Shown here: positions 14,448 through 22,543 of the stretch, piece by piece
Position numbering within the stretch: the stretch's first letter is position 1
Layout: every line of letters starts with the position of its first letter
Assembly: GCA_031284385.1 (NCBI GenBank)
Contig: JAISZZ010000193.1
Coordinates: 1 to 22,543, forward strand
Length of the DNA: 22,543 nucleotides
Direction of reading: 5' to 3'
Source of the DNA: Treponema sp.
GTDB taxonomy: Bacteria > Spirochaetota > Spirochaetia > Treponematales > Breznakiellaceae
Program-made: the position numbers and the translations under genes
Notes under the pieces: generated by a model
Database searches by the model: none
Seen by the model: the letters and a program-made list of their open reading frames with translations, nothing else
What the model was told of the DNA's origin: nothing

Positions 14448-14922
14448 CCCTGTATACGATACGGACTGTACCGCGCTTGTTTTGGGAACAATGCCTTCTC
14501 CCGTTTCACGGGAGAAGGGTTTTTACTACGGGCATCCGCGCAACCGTTTTTGGACTGTGCTGGCGGCGCTTTTCGATGAGCCGTTTCCCGCTTCGACAGA
14601 GGACAGGCGGCGGCTCGTGCTTAAACATCATATAGCGCTTTGGGATGTGATTGCCTCATGCGAGATTGAGGGGGCTTCCGACAGCAGGATAAAAAAACCG
14701 GTATGCAACGATTTTTTGCCGCTGCTTGAACAAACCAAAATAAGCCGCGTTTATACCACAGGGCGCAAGGCGTACACGCTTTATATGAAACACTGTTACG
14801 GCAGGACAAAACTTGCCGCATTGCCGCTTCCGTCAACCAGCCCCGCAAACTGCCGCGTTACTATTCCAGAACTGATTGAACAGTACGCGGAGGCGGGGTT
14901 AACAGGCGGTTACGCGGAGTGA
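14428..14922 (+). CDS. DNA-deoxyinosine glycosylase-like protein (uracil-DNA glycosylase superfamily)
   Basis: 164 residues. It resembles the small uracil-DNA-glycosylase-fold enzymes that remove hypoxanthine (deaminated adenine) or uracil from DNA in base excision repair. Motif 1 reads LGTMPSPVSREKGFYYGHPRNRFW (residues 19-42; split into GTMPSP and GHPRNRFW), and motif 2 is LPSTSPAN (134-141), where the UDG superfamily has its H-P-S or S-S loop. Start ATG at 14428 gives a standard N-terminus just before the first strand; the reading frame stays open upstream inside nrdG, but that extension has no family likeness. Only a weak TGGA precedes it, so translation is probably coupled to the upstream gene. 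Confidence 0.82.
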   Translation: MLIHPFDPVYDTDCTALVLGTMPSPVSREKGFYYGHPRNRFWTVLAALFDEPFPASTEDRRRLVLKHHIALWDVIASCEIEGASDSRIKKPVCNDFLPLLEQTKISRVYTTGRKAYTLYMKHCYGRTKLAALPLPSTSPANCRVTIPELIEQYAEAGLTGGYAE

Positions 14923-14942
14923 AAGCTTCTTCTCCATGTGCG

Positions 14943-14966
14943 GTTACTTTGGTAACGCGAGTCGCG
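14943..14966. repeat. Two small adjacent hairpins after the hemW operon
   Basis: GTTAC-TTTG-GTAAC (14943-14956) is followed immediately by CGCG-AGT-CGCG (14956-14966), between the convergent glycosylase and exporter genes. TATTTTG follows a few bases later on the plus strand. It could form part of a terminator for the hemW operon, but the stems are short. The rest of the 178-base gap shows no gene. Confidence 0.3.
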
Positions 14967-15100
14967 GTGATATTTTGAGACGGGAAGGCACGGCAGCCGC
15001 CTGCCCCTGTTCCATTGTATCCCCTCCCCATCCCGCCTGAAAACGTTTTTTTCAAACTGTCGAACTCACGTTAAAAAGAAACGCCATACGCCCTGCCGTC

Positions 15101-17560
15101 TCATTTCAACACGAACTTTGGTTTTGTCCAGTTTAGTATTACCGGAATTATGACAAGTCCCACTACGGCGCTCATTAACAGGGACAACGTTATCAAAAGA
15201 CCAAACTGCTCAAGTGTTTTGAATTGAGAAAACATCAGCGCGGCAAAACCCAATCCGGTCGATACCGCATCCGCAATGATAGCGATGCCGCTTGTCCGGT
15301 AAGCGTTAAATAGAAAATCGCCCGTATAGCTTGTGGCTGCGGCCTCGCGTTTGTACGCTTCCATGAAATGAACCGTGTAATCTATGCCTATACCCATGGA
15401 AACGCTCGCAATCATCGCAGTCGCTATATTCAGCCTGATACCGAGAAAACCCATAACAGCAAAATTTAAAAGCACAAGGGCTATCAGCGGAATTACGCCG
15501 ATTAAACCAGCGAAAACCGACCGGTTAAAGAATGACACGATGAAAAACAGTGCGACGAACGCGATTATCATCGATACCCATACGGAATTTACGACATACT
15601 GGTTGGTTGAACCTTCGACTATGGCTGCGCCGCCAACGGTTACTTCCACATTTTTTGGAAAGTTCGCGTCAATATAACCGTTTATTTCCCGCGTAACTTC
15701 TCCGGTATCAATCTGGCCTGTAGTCCGCAGCATTACCGTTGATTTTATCGCGGTAGGCTCAAGCGGGTCGTTTGAATAGGCATTGTCATCGCTTGCCAGC
15801 ATTAAAAGATAGTTTCCGATAAGTCGCCCCAGCGATTCCTTGTCCTCTTTTCCGTAACGGGCGGGATCGGAAGGAATTTCGTAGTATGAGGCGCCCTCAT
15901 AATTAACAAGTTTTTTTATTTCCCAAACCATCTGATTAGCGTTCATATTTTTTGACACGGACACGGCCTTATCGAGCAGCGCCATTTTATCATCAATTTC
16001 TATATTCGAATCCACGCCTATGTTATAAACTTGATTGGCGCGTTTTATCAAATCGCTGAAACCCATCACTTTTCCGGCTAGAGGCAGGCCGGATAGATAG
16101 TTCGAAAGTCCGTCCATCGCGCATAAAGTATCAGGATGCAGAATAATTTCGGGGGTTTCGGCGCGTACTGCCACGTTTATCACTTTTGACCCGCCAAACT
16201 TGCGCCGTATAAATTTATCGGATTTAACAATGTCCGATGTATCCTTAAAGTATTCTATAAAAACATTGTCAATAATCAATTTTGACGCGCCGTAAATAGA
16301 AACGGCAATTATAATTACAGTTATAAAAAGTATCAGCCATTTTCTTTTTGTAATGCGTATCAGCAGTCTTGATATTTTATCGTTATACGAAACATATCCA
16401 GATATTTTTTTCTTTGATAGTTTTGCCAGATGTTTAGGTCCGTGTACTATCAAAATGGCAGGTATAAACGTAATAGAAAGTATGAATGACGCGAACACTC
16501 CGAAAGCGGAAAACGCCCCGAATTCTTTTATTGGCATCACGCTCGTAAAGCAAAACGCGATAAAACTTACCATCGTGGTTATGGCGGCTAGAAATATGGG
16601 TCGGCGCGTGAGTTCCGCCAGTTCTATCACATAGGCCGTATGTTCAGCCTTCGTCATATTTGTAAAATCTTTTCCGGAACCTTCGATGTAATGCACTATC
16701 ACATGCAGTCCGTAGGAATTGCCAACAGCTATCAGTATAACCGGAAGCACCGTCGAGATTATCGAAAGTTTTATGTTAAATAACGGCATAGCGCCTACCG
16801 CCCAAACCGTAGCTATAAGCACGGACAACAGGGACATTATCACAAAATACAGGCGTTTCAGCGGAAGATACACTATTACTAAAATCACGATTATGACAAG
16901 CGGTATCAAATATTTCAGATCGGCGCTCATTGCCTCGTTTATCGCGCTGCTTACAACCGGTATGCCGGCGACATAAACTTCCGCAAAACTATCAAACTGT
17001 TCCTGCGCCATATCTCTAATTTTAAGAAAACTAGCGGAAACTTCAGGAGCGCTTGAGTTTTCCGCTGTTATTGTTAGCGGCACATATATCTGCGTCGCGC
17101 TGAAATCATCCGACACGAGGGAGTTATCGTAAATGTTCCATGAATTTATACGGCGTTTCAATTCGGCGATTTCTTCCACCGTTCCAGTAAAATCGTCAGG
17201 AACAAGGTTTTCAACAAATATCGTTTCCTCATCACCTGAAATATAATCGGTGGTCATAAGTGAATCTATGCTGCCCACAATATCTATTTCTTCTACCTTT
17301 TCCGAAAAATCGTGTATCAGGCTTAAGAACTCCGCATCAAAAACAGTTCCGAACTTTCGCTGTAAACCTATTAGGATAAAAAGTGACGAATCAAAAGTAT
17401 CATCTATCCACGCGGAATCGAGACGCGCCTTGTCATTGTACGGCACGAACCGCATATTGTTATTGTCAAGCTCGGCGTGCGGAAGCTGCGCGGCAAAAAA
17501 TACGGTTATTACCACAGCAGTGGCGATTACGATTACAGGTTTTTTAAGCAGTTTTTCCAT
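15101..17560 (-). CDS. RND-superfamily exporter of MMPL type
   Basis: An 819-residue inner-membrane transporter predicted to export lipids or other hydrophobic compounds using the proton gradient. The duplicated RND plan is clear: one membrane segment (about 8-26), a large extracytoplasmic domain (about 27-210), a cluster of segments beginning LIPLVIIVILVIVYL, then a repeat of this with KRKWLILFITVIIIAVSIYG and a last cluster ending near residue 812. The fourth-helix motif is VGNSYGLHVIVHYIE in the first half and GIGIDYTVHFMEAYKRE (723-739) in the second, with the Asp that carries protons in MMPL proteins. GGAG lies 7 bases before the ATG. It starts 72 bases after the aminotransferase on the same strand. 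No adaptor or outer-membrane partner gene is adjacent, and the substrate is unknown. Confidence 0.88.
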   Translation of the reverse strand: MEKLLKKPVIVIATAVVITVFFAAQLPHAELDNNNMRFVPYNDKARLDSAWIDDTFDSSLFILIGLQRKFGTVFDAEFLSLIHDFSEKVEEIDIVGSIDSLMTTDYISGDEETIFVENLVPDDFTGTVEEIAELKRRINSWNIYDNSLVSDDFSATQIYVPLTITAENSSAPEVSASFLKIRDMAQEQFDSFAEVYVAGIPVVSSAINEAMSADLKYLIPLVIIVILVIVYLPLKRLYFVIMSLLSVLIATVWAVGAMPLFNIKLSIISTVLPVILIAVGNSYGLHVIVHYIEGSGKDFTNMTKAEHTAYVIELAELTRRPIFLAAITTMVSFIAFCFTSVMPIKEFGAFSAFGVFASFILSITFIPAILIVHGPKHLAKLSKKKISGYVSYNDKISRLLIRITKRKWLILFITVIIIAVSIYGASKLIIDNVFIEYFKDTSDIVKSDKFIRRKFGGSKVINVAVRAETPEIILHPDTLCAMDGLSNYLSGLPLAGKVMGFSDLIKRANQVYNIGVDSNIEIDDKMALLDKAVSVSKNMNANQMVWEIKKLVNYEGASYYEIPSDPARYGKEDKESLGRLIGNYLLMLASDDNAYSNDPLEPTAIKSTVMLRTTGQIDTGEVTREINGYIDANFPKNVEVTVGGAAIVEGSTNQYVVNSVWVSMIIAFVALFFIVSFFNRSVFAGLIGVIPLIALVLLNFAVMGFLGIRLNIATAMIASVSMGIGIDYTVHFMEAYKREAAATSYTGDFLFNAYRTSGIAIIADAVSTGLGFAALMFSQFKTLEQFGLLITLSLLMSAVVGLVIIPVILNWTKPKFVLK

Positions 17561-17632
17561 GAGGTGCTCCTTCTATTTTTGTGATTTGTATGCGATACCG
17601 GTATTTCATCAAATTATTTTACGCGGATGTTT

Positions 17633-18856
17633 TCATGCCTGCCTGTAAGTTTCAAGAAAACGGGCAAGCCGTCTTATCGCGTCGGTTAGCATCACTTTAT
17701 CGGGAAGAAAAACGATACGAAAGTGATCGCTCGCAGGCCAGTTAAAACCTGTTCCATGAACAAGCAGGATGTGTTCTGCCCTCAGCAGGTCAAGCATGAA
17801 TCGTGCGTCATCAGTAATGTTAAACCTCGCCGTATCGATTTTTGGAAAACAGTACAGAGAGCCCGACGGCTTAACGCAGGAAACACCCGGTATCCGGTTA
17901 ATCAGATCCATCACAGTATCGCGCTGTTCGAGCAGGCGTCCCCCGGGCAAAATTAAGTCCCTTATACTTTGATAACCGCCCAAGGCAGTCTGTATACCAA
18001 ACTGAGCCGGCACATTCGCGCAGAGTCTCATGCTGGCGAGCATTTTGAGTCCTTCGCGGTAGTCGTCCGCGATCCGCTTGTTGCCGGACAGCACCATCCA
18101 GCCTGAACGAAAGCCGGCGGCGCGGTACGCTTTGGAGAGTCCGCTGAACGAAACGGTGAGGATGGAGCCGTCAATCGAAGCCATTGGGGTGTGAACCGCT
18201 CCGTCGTAGGTGATACGCTCATATATTTCATCCGCGAACACTATAAGCTCATGCTCACGTGCGATTTCCGCTATTCCTTCCAGTATTTTCCGGTCGTAAA
18301 CCGCGCCGGTCGGATTATTCGGATTTATCACAACGATGGCTTTTGTAGCGGCGCTTACTTTGGAGCGCATATCGTCAAGGTCGGGATTCCAAGCAGACTG
18401 CTCATCGCAAAGATAATGAACCGCCTTTCCACCCGAGAGCGTAATCGCCGCCGTCCAAAGCGGGTAATCCGGAGCGGGAACAAGAACCTCGTCCCCGTTG
18501 TCCATCAAGGCCTGCATCGCTATCATTATCAGCTCACTGACGCCGTTCCCTATGTATATGTCGTCTACATCAACATCAAATACGCCTTTATACTGAAAAT
18601 CGTGCATTACCGCCTTGCGAGCCGGAAACAGTCCCAGCGAATCGGAGTAACCCTGCGCGTTCTGCATATTGATGATGATGTCGTGGATTATTTCGTCAGG
18701 CACGGTAAAGCCAAACGCCGCCGGATTCCCGATATTCAGCTTGAGTACGCGAAAACCATCCTTTTCGAGCTTGTTAGCCTCGTCCATCACTGGCCCTCGT
18801 ATCTCGTAACAAACATCATCAAGTTTAGATGATTTCTTAAAAACGCGCATTGTCAT
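17633..18856 (-). CDS. alaA: Alanine-type aminotransferase (AlaA family, class I/II)
   Basis: PLP-dependent enzyme that moves an amino group between glutamate and pyruvate, giving alanine, in the cytoplasm. The 407 residues match AlaA closely from end to end: SSKLDDVCYEIRGPVMDEA, LKLNIGNPAAFGF, YIGNGVSELI, VPAPDYPLWTAAITLSGGKA, NPNNPTG (178-184), FADEIYERI, and the PLP lysine in FSGLSKAYRAAGFR (Lys242). It then has LKMLASMRLCANVPAQF and HFRIVFLPD with the carboxylate-binding Arg. Start is ATG 18856 or ATG 18850, 6 bases later; no clear ribosome site helps to choose. It is separated from the upstream M16 gene by a 272-base gap with two inverted repeats. Specificity for alanine over other amino acids is from family likeness. 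Confidence 0.9.
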   Translation of the reverse strand: MTMRVFKKSSKLDDVCYEIRGPVMDEANKLEKDGFRVLKLNIGNPAAFGFTVPDEIIHDIIINMQNAQGYSDSLGLFPARKAVMHDFQYKGVFDVDVDDIYIGNGVSELIMIAMQALMDNGDEVLVPAPDYPLWTAAITLSGGKAVHYLCDEQSAWNPDLDDMRSKVSAATKAIVVINPNNPTGAVYDRKILEGIAEIAREHELIVFADEIYERITYDGAVHTPMASIDGSILTVSFSGLSKAYRAAGFRSGWMVLSGNKRIADDYREGLKMLASMRLCANVPAQFGIQTALGGYQSIRDLILPGGRLLEQRDTVMDLINRIPGVSCVKPSGSLYCFPKIDTARFNITDDARFMLDLLRAEHILLVHGTGFNWPASDHFRIVFLPDKVMLTDAIRRLARFLETYRQA

Positions 18857-18903
18857 AGTCTAGGAAATAATCTGTAAAAATGTCTACCAGCCGCGATGCC
18901 TTA

Positions 18904-18947
18904 GGAACTGTAATAAAATACTGTGCATTTTATTTTTTTACAGTTCC
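18904..18947. repeat. Long two-part hairpin upstream of alaA
   Basis: GGAACTGT (18904-18911) pairs with ACAGTTCC (18940-18947), and the adjoining AATAAAAT (18912-18919) pairs with ATTTTATT (18927-18934) around a 7-base loop, with five unpaired T on one side. In total 16 base pairs. It lies about 50 bases upstream of the alaA start and overlaps the region where a promoter would be expected. It may be a regulator site, a small palindromic element or an end-of-transcript structure. Confidence 0.55.
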
Positions 18948-19069
18948 TTACAACAATTTTGCATCTCCGTTTTGTGCGCTCATAACCGGATGCCGCGAAT
19001 CCACAATCTCAGTAATATGCGCTTTGATGTATGAAATAGGCTTTAACGCCTGCATTGGAGTTGATACTA

Positions 19070-19121
19070 TGAAGCGCCATAAGCCGGGCTGTGGACTCTC
19101 AGGCATCCTTATGGCGCTTCA
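19070..19121. repeat. Perfect 14-bp inverted repeat after the M16 protease gene
   Basis: TGAAGCGCCATAAG (19070-19083) and CTTATGGCGCTTCA (19108-19121) are exact reverse complements with a 24-base spacer. On the minus strand it begins 7 bases after the stop codon of the protease. No T run follows the stem on the minus strand, so it differs from a textbook terminator. It may still protect the 3' end of the protease transcript. The remainder of the gap 18857-19128 shows no gene. Confidence 0.7.
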
Positions 19122-19128
19122 AAAACCG

Positions 19129-22008
19129 TTACAAAGGCTGTTCCTCCGGGTACATCATCATCGTTACGGCGCCGCGCCGCAAAATCTGTTTCATAAGATT
19201 CTGCACATCAGCGGAAGTCAGAGCCTCGATAGCATCGGGACGATTAAACAAGCGTTCCGCAGGAATATTAAAAATCACGTCATAATTTGCGAGCGTCCGG
19301 CTCAAATATTTATTACTTTGCATTGATTGTTCCCAATTTTTTATCAAAGCCTTCCGCGCCTTTTCGAATGTGTCCGCGTTGATATTACCCGCAGCGATCT
19401 TCGCCAACTCCGCTTCTACAGCTTCATTCAATTCTACGGCGCGGTTCGGATCGCAGATAAACAGCGTTCCAAAATAAAGTTCACCATCAGGCGGGAACGG
19501 CGAAACAGAAGCCGAGGCATTTATTGTATAAACGCCACCAAGTTTTTCACGGATAGATTCCACCAGCGTAATATCAAGATATTCTGCAAGCGCCAAGCAA
19601 ACTACCGCCGTTTTTTCGTCAAAAGTTTGAGAGATAAATCTGCCGGAATAAACATAACTCTTGTTTTCTTTTCCTTTATGAATAACAAAATCAGATTTAG
19701 CTGGTCGTTGAATCGGCGGCGAGAGCGGCGGCACCAGATCAAATTTTTCTGTTTCCGGAATCGACGCGATATATGTTTCAACAAGCCCCATCACATTTTC
19801 AGGATTGGCATTACCAGTAATTACAAAAGTGTAATCAGCGGGATTAAGGCATTTTTTTATAAAAGCAAACGCACGTTCCGCGTCTATTTTGGAAATATCG
19901 TCTACGGTAGGCGGCATAAAACGCGGATTCCCGCCAAATTTTATTTTTTTCATCTCGTCAAAAAATACAGCTTCAGGATCTTGGGAACGCTGGGAAAGCA
20001 GCGTGCGGTACTCGTCAACTATTACAGAAAACGCTTCCGGCTTTATGCTAGGCTCAGTAAAAATCAGGTACAGTAATTCAAACCAAGACTTCATATCCGA
20101 TACGCTCGACCAGCCCTCTATGCTCCGCGTAAACTCGCCTGCGTTTAATGAAATAGAAATTTGCTTGCCGGAAAGTTTTTTGTTAAGCTCCCTCAGCGGC
20201 CAGCGGCCTATTCCCGACGCGCTAAACAGTTCAGCAGCGGCTCCCGCCGACATAACATCTTCCAAAGGCGCGGCGGTCATACCGCCGTGTGCCAGCGCGT
20301 AAAATTCAACTTCGTCATTTTTGTTAGCCGTACTTTTAAGAAGCACGCGTGCGCCGTTGCTAAGTTTCCATTCAACAATACCCGTATCCTCATGGATAAT
20401 TTCCTCGTCAATACTGCCGCGTTCAGGCCGTTTATCCATCAGTTCCGAATCAAAAACCGCATCTCCGGGTTTGTTTACTTTAAGACTTCCAGACGCTTTT
20501 ACTTTTTTTACTATTGCATCCTCCGAAGGAATAGTTAAGGATTCAGCTTCCGGAGCCGCAATAAAAATAAAAATATCATTGTGTAAAAAATAGTTTTTTA
20601 CAGCTTTGTGAATATCATTTTTAGTTATACCCGGCAGTAATTTTTCAGTCATATCCTGTTCCCAATCAAAATCGGGTATGGAAGCGCCGTCCAAATAATG
20701 CGAAGTTAATTTTCTAATAAAGACAAGCGACTCCATTTTTTCTTTTTCGGCGGTGAGCTTTACCACATCTGAAAGTAAAGACTTTTTAGCCCTTTCAATT
20801 TCCGTATTTGTAAATCCGTACCGCCTTGCGGATTCTTTCATCAACATCATCTCATCTATAGCTTGTTCCGTCATTCCGGGTTTGCTGACTAAATTCATAG
20901 TGTAAAAACGTGAAGGGCGCACCATTTCCATAAAATCAGCCGCCGCGGCAGCAAACGGCGATTTCGGATTCAATATCTCGTCTTCAAAGCGCTCGGAAAA
21001 CATTTTTGATATTAAATTGTTTATCAAATCTTCGCGGTATTCGGCGATAGTATTTCTATTTTTTATATAATTCTGTTTGTAAAAAAATACTGCCTGCGTG
21101 TATTGAAGTTCAGGGTCGATTGAAATTTCTACATTGATATTATTTTTTTCAGGCGGCGGCAAAGAATACTCAGGATGAATAAACGGCGCGCCGTTAACCG
21201 GCGTATCAAAACGCGAGAGCAGGCCGTCTTCAAGCGCCGCGCCGTCAAAATCACCGGCAAATATAACAGCCATATTTTCAGGTCTGTACCATTTTTTATA
21301 AAAATTTTTTAAAATTTCCGCAGGGGTATTTTCAATTATATCCGGCAAACCTATCACATCGCGGTCCGCGTAACGCGAGCCGGACAGTAAATTTGTCCAG
21401 AGTAATTTTTGCATACGGCCTGACGCTCCCAGCCGCCTTAGACGGTATTCCTCCATAATCACACGCCGTTCGTCATTTACGGCTTCCGGCGCAAACGTTA
21501 CGGCGTTTGTCCAATCCTCGATTATATCCAACGCTTTTGCTGGAATGTGCTTTACCCCGGCGCTGTCCAATTCAACAGGCACTTCTATCCCGTAAACTGT
21601 TGAATCCGCCGTTGTATATGCGTTTACATCCGCGCCGAAACGCATACCCAGCGAGCGGAGATAATCCACTACCGCGGAGCCGGAAAAACGCTCCGTTCCA
21701 TTAAATGCCATGTGTTCAACAAAATGAGCGAGCCCATTCTCGTCGTCATCCTCCAATACCGCGCCCGCGTCAACCGCCAGCGTTAAACAGGCACGGTCTT
21801 CCGGTTTATGATTTTCATAGATATAGTACCGCAGGCCATTAGGCAGCGTACCCTGACGAAGTTCCCGCATCGATGGAATAGCTTCATTCGAATCGAATCC
21901 TCCGTAAGACGCGCCGGCTGTCGCGCAGGTAAAACAAAAAAATACTGACGCGGCAATGGTTACCGCGGCCAATAATTTCAGTAACGTAAAGTTTTTGATT
22001 TTATACAT
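19129..22008 (-). CDS. M16-family zinc metalloprotease (PqqL-like), exported
   Basis: A large M16 peptidase of pitrilysin/PqqL size (959 residues from the chosen start). The N-terminal half has the inverted zinc motif HFVEH in GLAHFVEHMAFNGTERF (about 95-111), with the distal Glu ligand in the EAVNDERRVIMEEYRLRR region about 75 residues later. The second, non-catalytic M16 half begins near the TGIVEWKLSNGARVLL segment, and an FVITGNANPENVMGL strand lies near the end. The N-terminus has a membrane-targeting segment followed by FFCFTCATAG; either a signal peptide or a lipobox-like Cys is possible, so it probably acts in the periplasm. The start ATG 22006-22008 is chosen because GGGG lies 6 bases upstream; an ATG at 22020 has no ribosome site. 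Substrates are probably peptides from imported or misfolded proteins. Confidence 0.88.
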   Translation of the reverse strand: MYKIKNFTLLKLLAAVTIAASVFFCFTCATAGASYGGFDSNEAIPSMRELRQGTLPNGLRYYIYENHKPEDRACLTLAVDAGAVLEDDDENGLAHFVEHMAFNGTERFSGSAVVDYLRSLGMRFGADVNAYTTADSTVYGIEVPVELDSAGVKHIPAKALDIIEDWTNAVTFAPEAVNDERRVIMEEYRLRRLGASGRMQKLLWTNLLSGSRYADRDVIGLPDIIENTPAEILKNFYKKWYRPENMAVIFAGDFDGAALEDGLLSRFDTPVNGAPFIHPEYSLPPPEKNNINVEISIDPELQYTQAVFFYKQNYIKNRNTIAEYREDLINNLISKMFSERFEDEILNPKSPFAAAAADFMEMVRPSRFYTMNLVSKPGMTEQAIDEMMLMKESARRYGFTNTEIERAKKSLLSDVVKLTAEKEKMESLVFIRKLTSHYLDGASIPDFDWEQDMTEKLLPGITKNDIHKAVKNYFLHNDIFIFIAAPEAESLTIPSEDAIVKKVKASGSLKVNKPGDAVFDSELMDKRPERGSIDEEIIHEDTGIVEWKLSNGARVLLKSTANKNDEVEFYALAHGGMTAAPLEDVMSAGAAAELFSASGIGRWPLRELNKKLSGKQISISLNAGEFTRSIEGWSSVSDMKSWFELLYLIFTEPSIKPEAFSVIVDEYRTLLSQRSQDPEAVFFDEMKKIKFGGNPRFMPPTVDDISKIDAERAFAFIKKCLNPADYTFVITGNANPENVMGLVETYIASIPETEKFDLVPPLSPPIQRPAKSDFVIHKGKENKSYVYSGRFISQTFDEKTAVVCLALAEYLDITLVESIREKLGGVYTINASASVSPFPPDGELYFGTLFICDPNRAVELNEAVEAELAKIAAGNINADTFEKARKALIKNWEQSMQSNKYLSRTLANYDVIFNIPAERLFNRPDAIEALTSADVQNLMKQILRRGAVTMMMYPEEQPL

Positions 22009-22023
22009 TATATACCCCATAAA

Positions 22024-22051
22024 AATTTAATTGACGCTGAAAGCGCCTCAA
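22024..22051 (-). promoter_or_regulatory. Candidate promoter of the M16 protease gene
   Basis: On the minus strand TTGAGG (22046-22051) and TAAATT (22024-22029) are 16 bases apart, with the protease start following within 16-20 bases of the -10 box. Each box matches consensus at 4 of 6 positions. It abuts the left end of repeat copy C. Pattern-based only. Confidence 0.25.
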
Positions 22052-22052
22052 A

Positions 22053-22170
22053 ATGCTAATTGGACTTATTCAAGAACCTTATCGGTTCTCTCACAAGCTG
22101 CGGCTTTTGCCGCGGCAAGAGCCGTTTTTAAGTGGAATACGTTCAAACTGAAGTTTTTGAACGACTCCAT
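22053..22170. repeat. Structured intergenic repeat, copy C
   Basis: Between the divergent protease and purH genes. Stem 1 is AGAACC/GGTTCT (22073-22089), stem 2 GCGGC/GCCGC (22100-22113) inside a near-perfect 24-base palindrome, and stem 3 GTTCAAA/TTTGAAC (22141-22162). Compared with copy A, one pair of stem 1 has changed from C-G to G-C and one pair of stem 2 from A-T to G-C, with both partners changed together. The right end reads GAACGACTCCATTATAC, matching copy B's AACAACTCTATT. The rest of 22021-22268 shows no gene. Confidence 0.78.
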
Positions 22171-22268
22171 TATACTTCATAATACAAAATCTATGTATTG
22201 TGATAAACCGTTTGGAATAGCGCCGCCGCATTGTTGACCTTTCATACTGCCCGCGATAGCATTTTTAT

Positions 22269-22543
22269 ATGAAAAAACGCGCGCTTATCAGTGTTTATGA
22301 TAAAGATAAAGTTACAGATTTGGCGGAGGCGCTTGCGGCGCTCGGCTGGGAACTGGTGTCTACGGGAGGAACGGCGGCTTTTCTGCGAAATGCCGGTTTT
22401 GCCGTGATTGACGCGGCAGAACTCACCGGATTTCCTGAGTGCCTTGACGGGCGTGTTAAGACGCTGCACCCCGCCGTTCACGCGGGAATTCTAGCGAAAC
22501 GCGGCGAAAAATCGCACATAGACACGCTTGAGCGCCTTGATTT
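22269..22543 (+). CDS. purH: PurH, N-terminal IMP cyclohydrolase part (cut by window edge)
   Basis: Bifunctional AICAR transformylase/IMP cyclohydrolase, the last two steps of de novo purine synthesis. The 91 visible residues are the MGS-like cyclohydrolase domain: [21 protein letters not shown] (about 2-22), [17 protein letters not shown] (28-44), [20 protein letters not shown] (about 49-68) and [11 protein letters not shown] (69-79). These include the K-T-L-H-P segment of the active site. The transformylase domain lies outside the window. No good ribosome site precedes ATG 22269, and the first 248 bases upstream are shared with the divergent M16 gene and repeat copy C. Confidence 0.93.
   Translation, partial: MKKRALISVYDKDKVTDLAEALAALGWELVSTGGTAAFLRNAGFAVIDAAELTGFPECLDGRVKTLHPAVHAGILAKRGEKSHIDTLERLD

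Noticed and set aside
15036..15070. TTCAAACTG and CGAACTC words resembling stem 3 of the repeat
   Set aside because: Only short words match, with no stem 1 or stem 2 nearby; not enough for a fourth copy.

Overview
The window looks like chromosomal DNA from an anaerobic, host- or gut-associated spirochaete, most likely Treponema-like. This is an inference from gene content (TRAP transporter with KDPG aldolase, tandem signal peptidases, a lipoprotein-type DctP, a long uridine-kinase-like protein, an anaerobic NrdG-type activase) and not from a marker gene. All genes but one fall into known families. I see no rRNA, tRNA, CRISPR array, transposase or phage gene.

Layout. 1-3307 (minus strand): a sugar-acid uptake and use unit, dctP - dctQ - dctM - eda (eda cut by the window edge), with two stem-loops between dctP and dctQM. 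3308-3616: a gene-free stretch holding the dctP promoter candidate and copy A of a structured repeat. 3617-6848 (minus): envelope and housekeeping genes, pgsA, a LysM protein with a catalytically dead M23 domain, rsmE, and a divergent WecG/TagA-family gene overlapping rsmE. 6997-8791 (plus): two tandem type I signal peptidases. 8829-10349 (minus): a uridine-kinase-like ATPase. Copy B of the repeat separates it from a divergent small exported protein of unknown function (10534-11091) and citrate synthase (11153-12490). 12605-14922 (plus): an overlapping trio, hemW, an NrdG-type radical SAM activase and a deoxyinosine-type DNA glycosylase, with a 14-G homopolymer just ahead of hemW. 15101-22008 (minus): an M16 zinc protease, an AlaA-type aminotransferase and an RND/MMPL exporter. 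22269-end (plus): start of purH, divergent from the protease, with copy C of the repeat between them.

Most notable is a dispersed intergenic repeat of about 120-150 bp, seen three times (about 3383, 10381 and 22053) in the same orientation. It lies each time upstream of a minus-strand gene. Two stems show compensatory base changes between copies, so the hairpins themselves appear to be conserved. The second notable signal is the G14 tract with flanking GT-rich sequence before hemW: each of the three reading frames through it has an upstream start codon, and one tract length fits each, which is the layout expected of a length-variable switch. Neither can be proved from this window alone.
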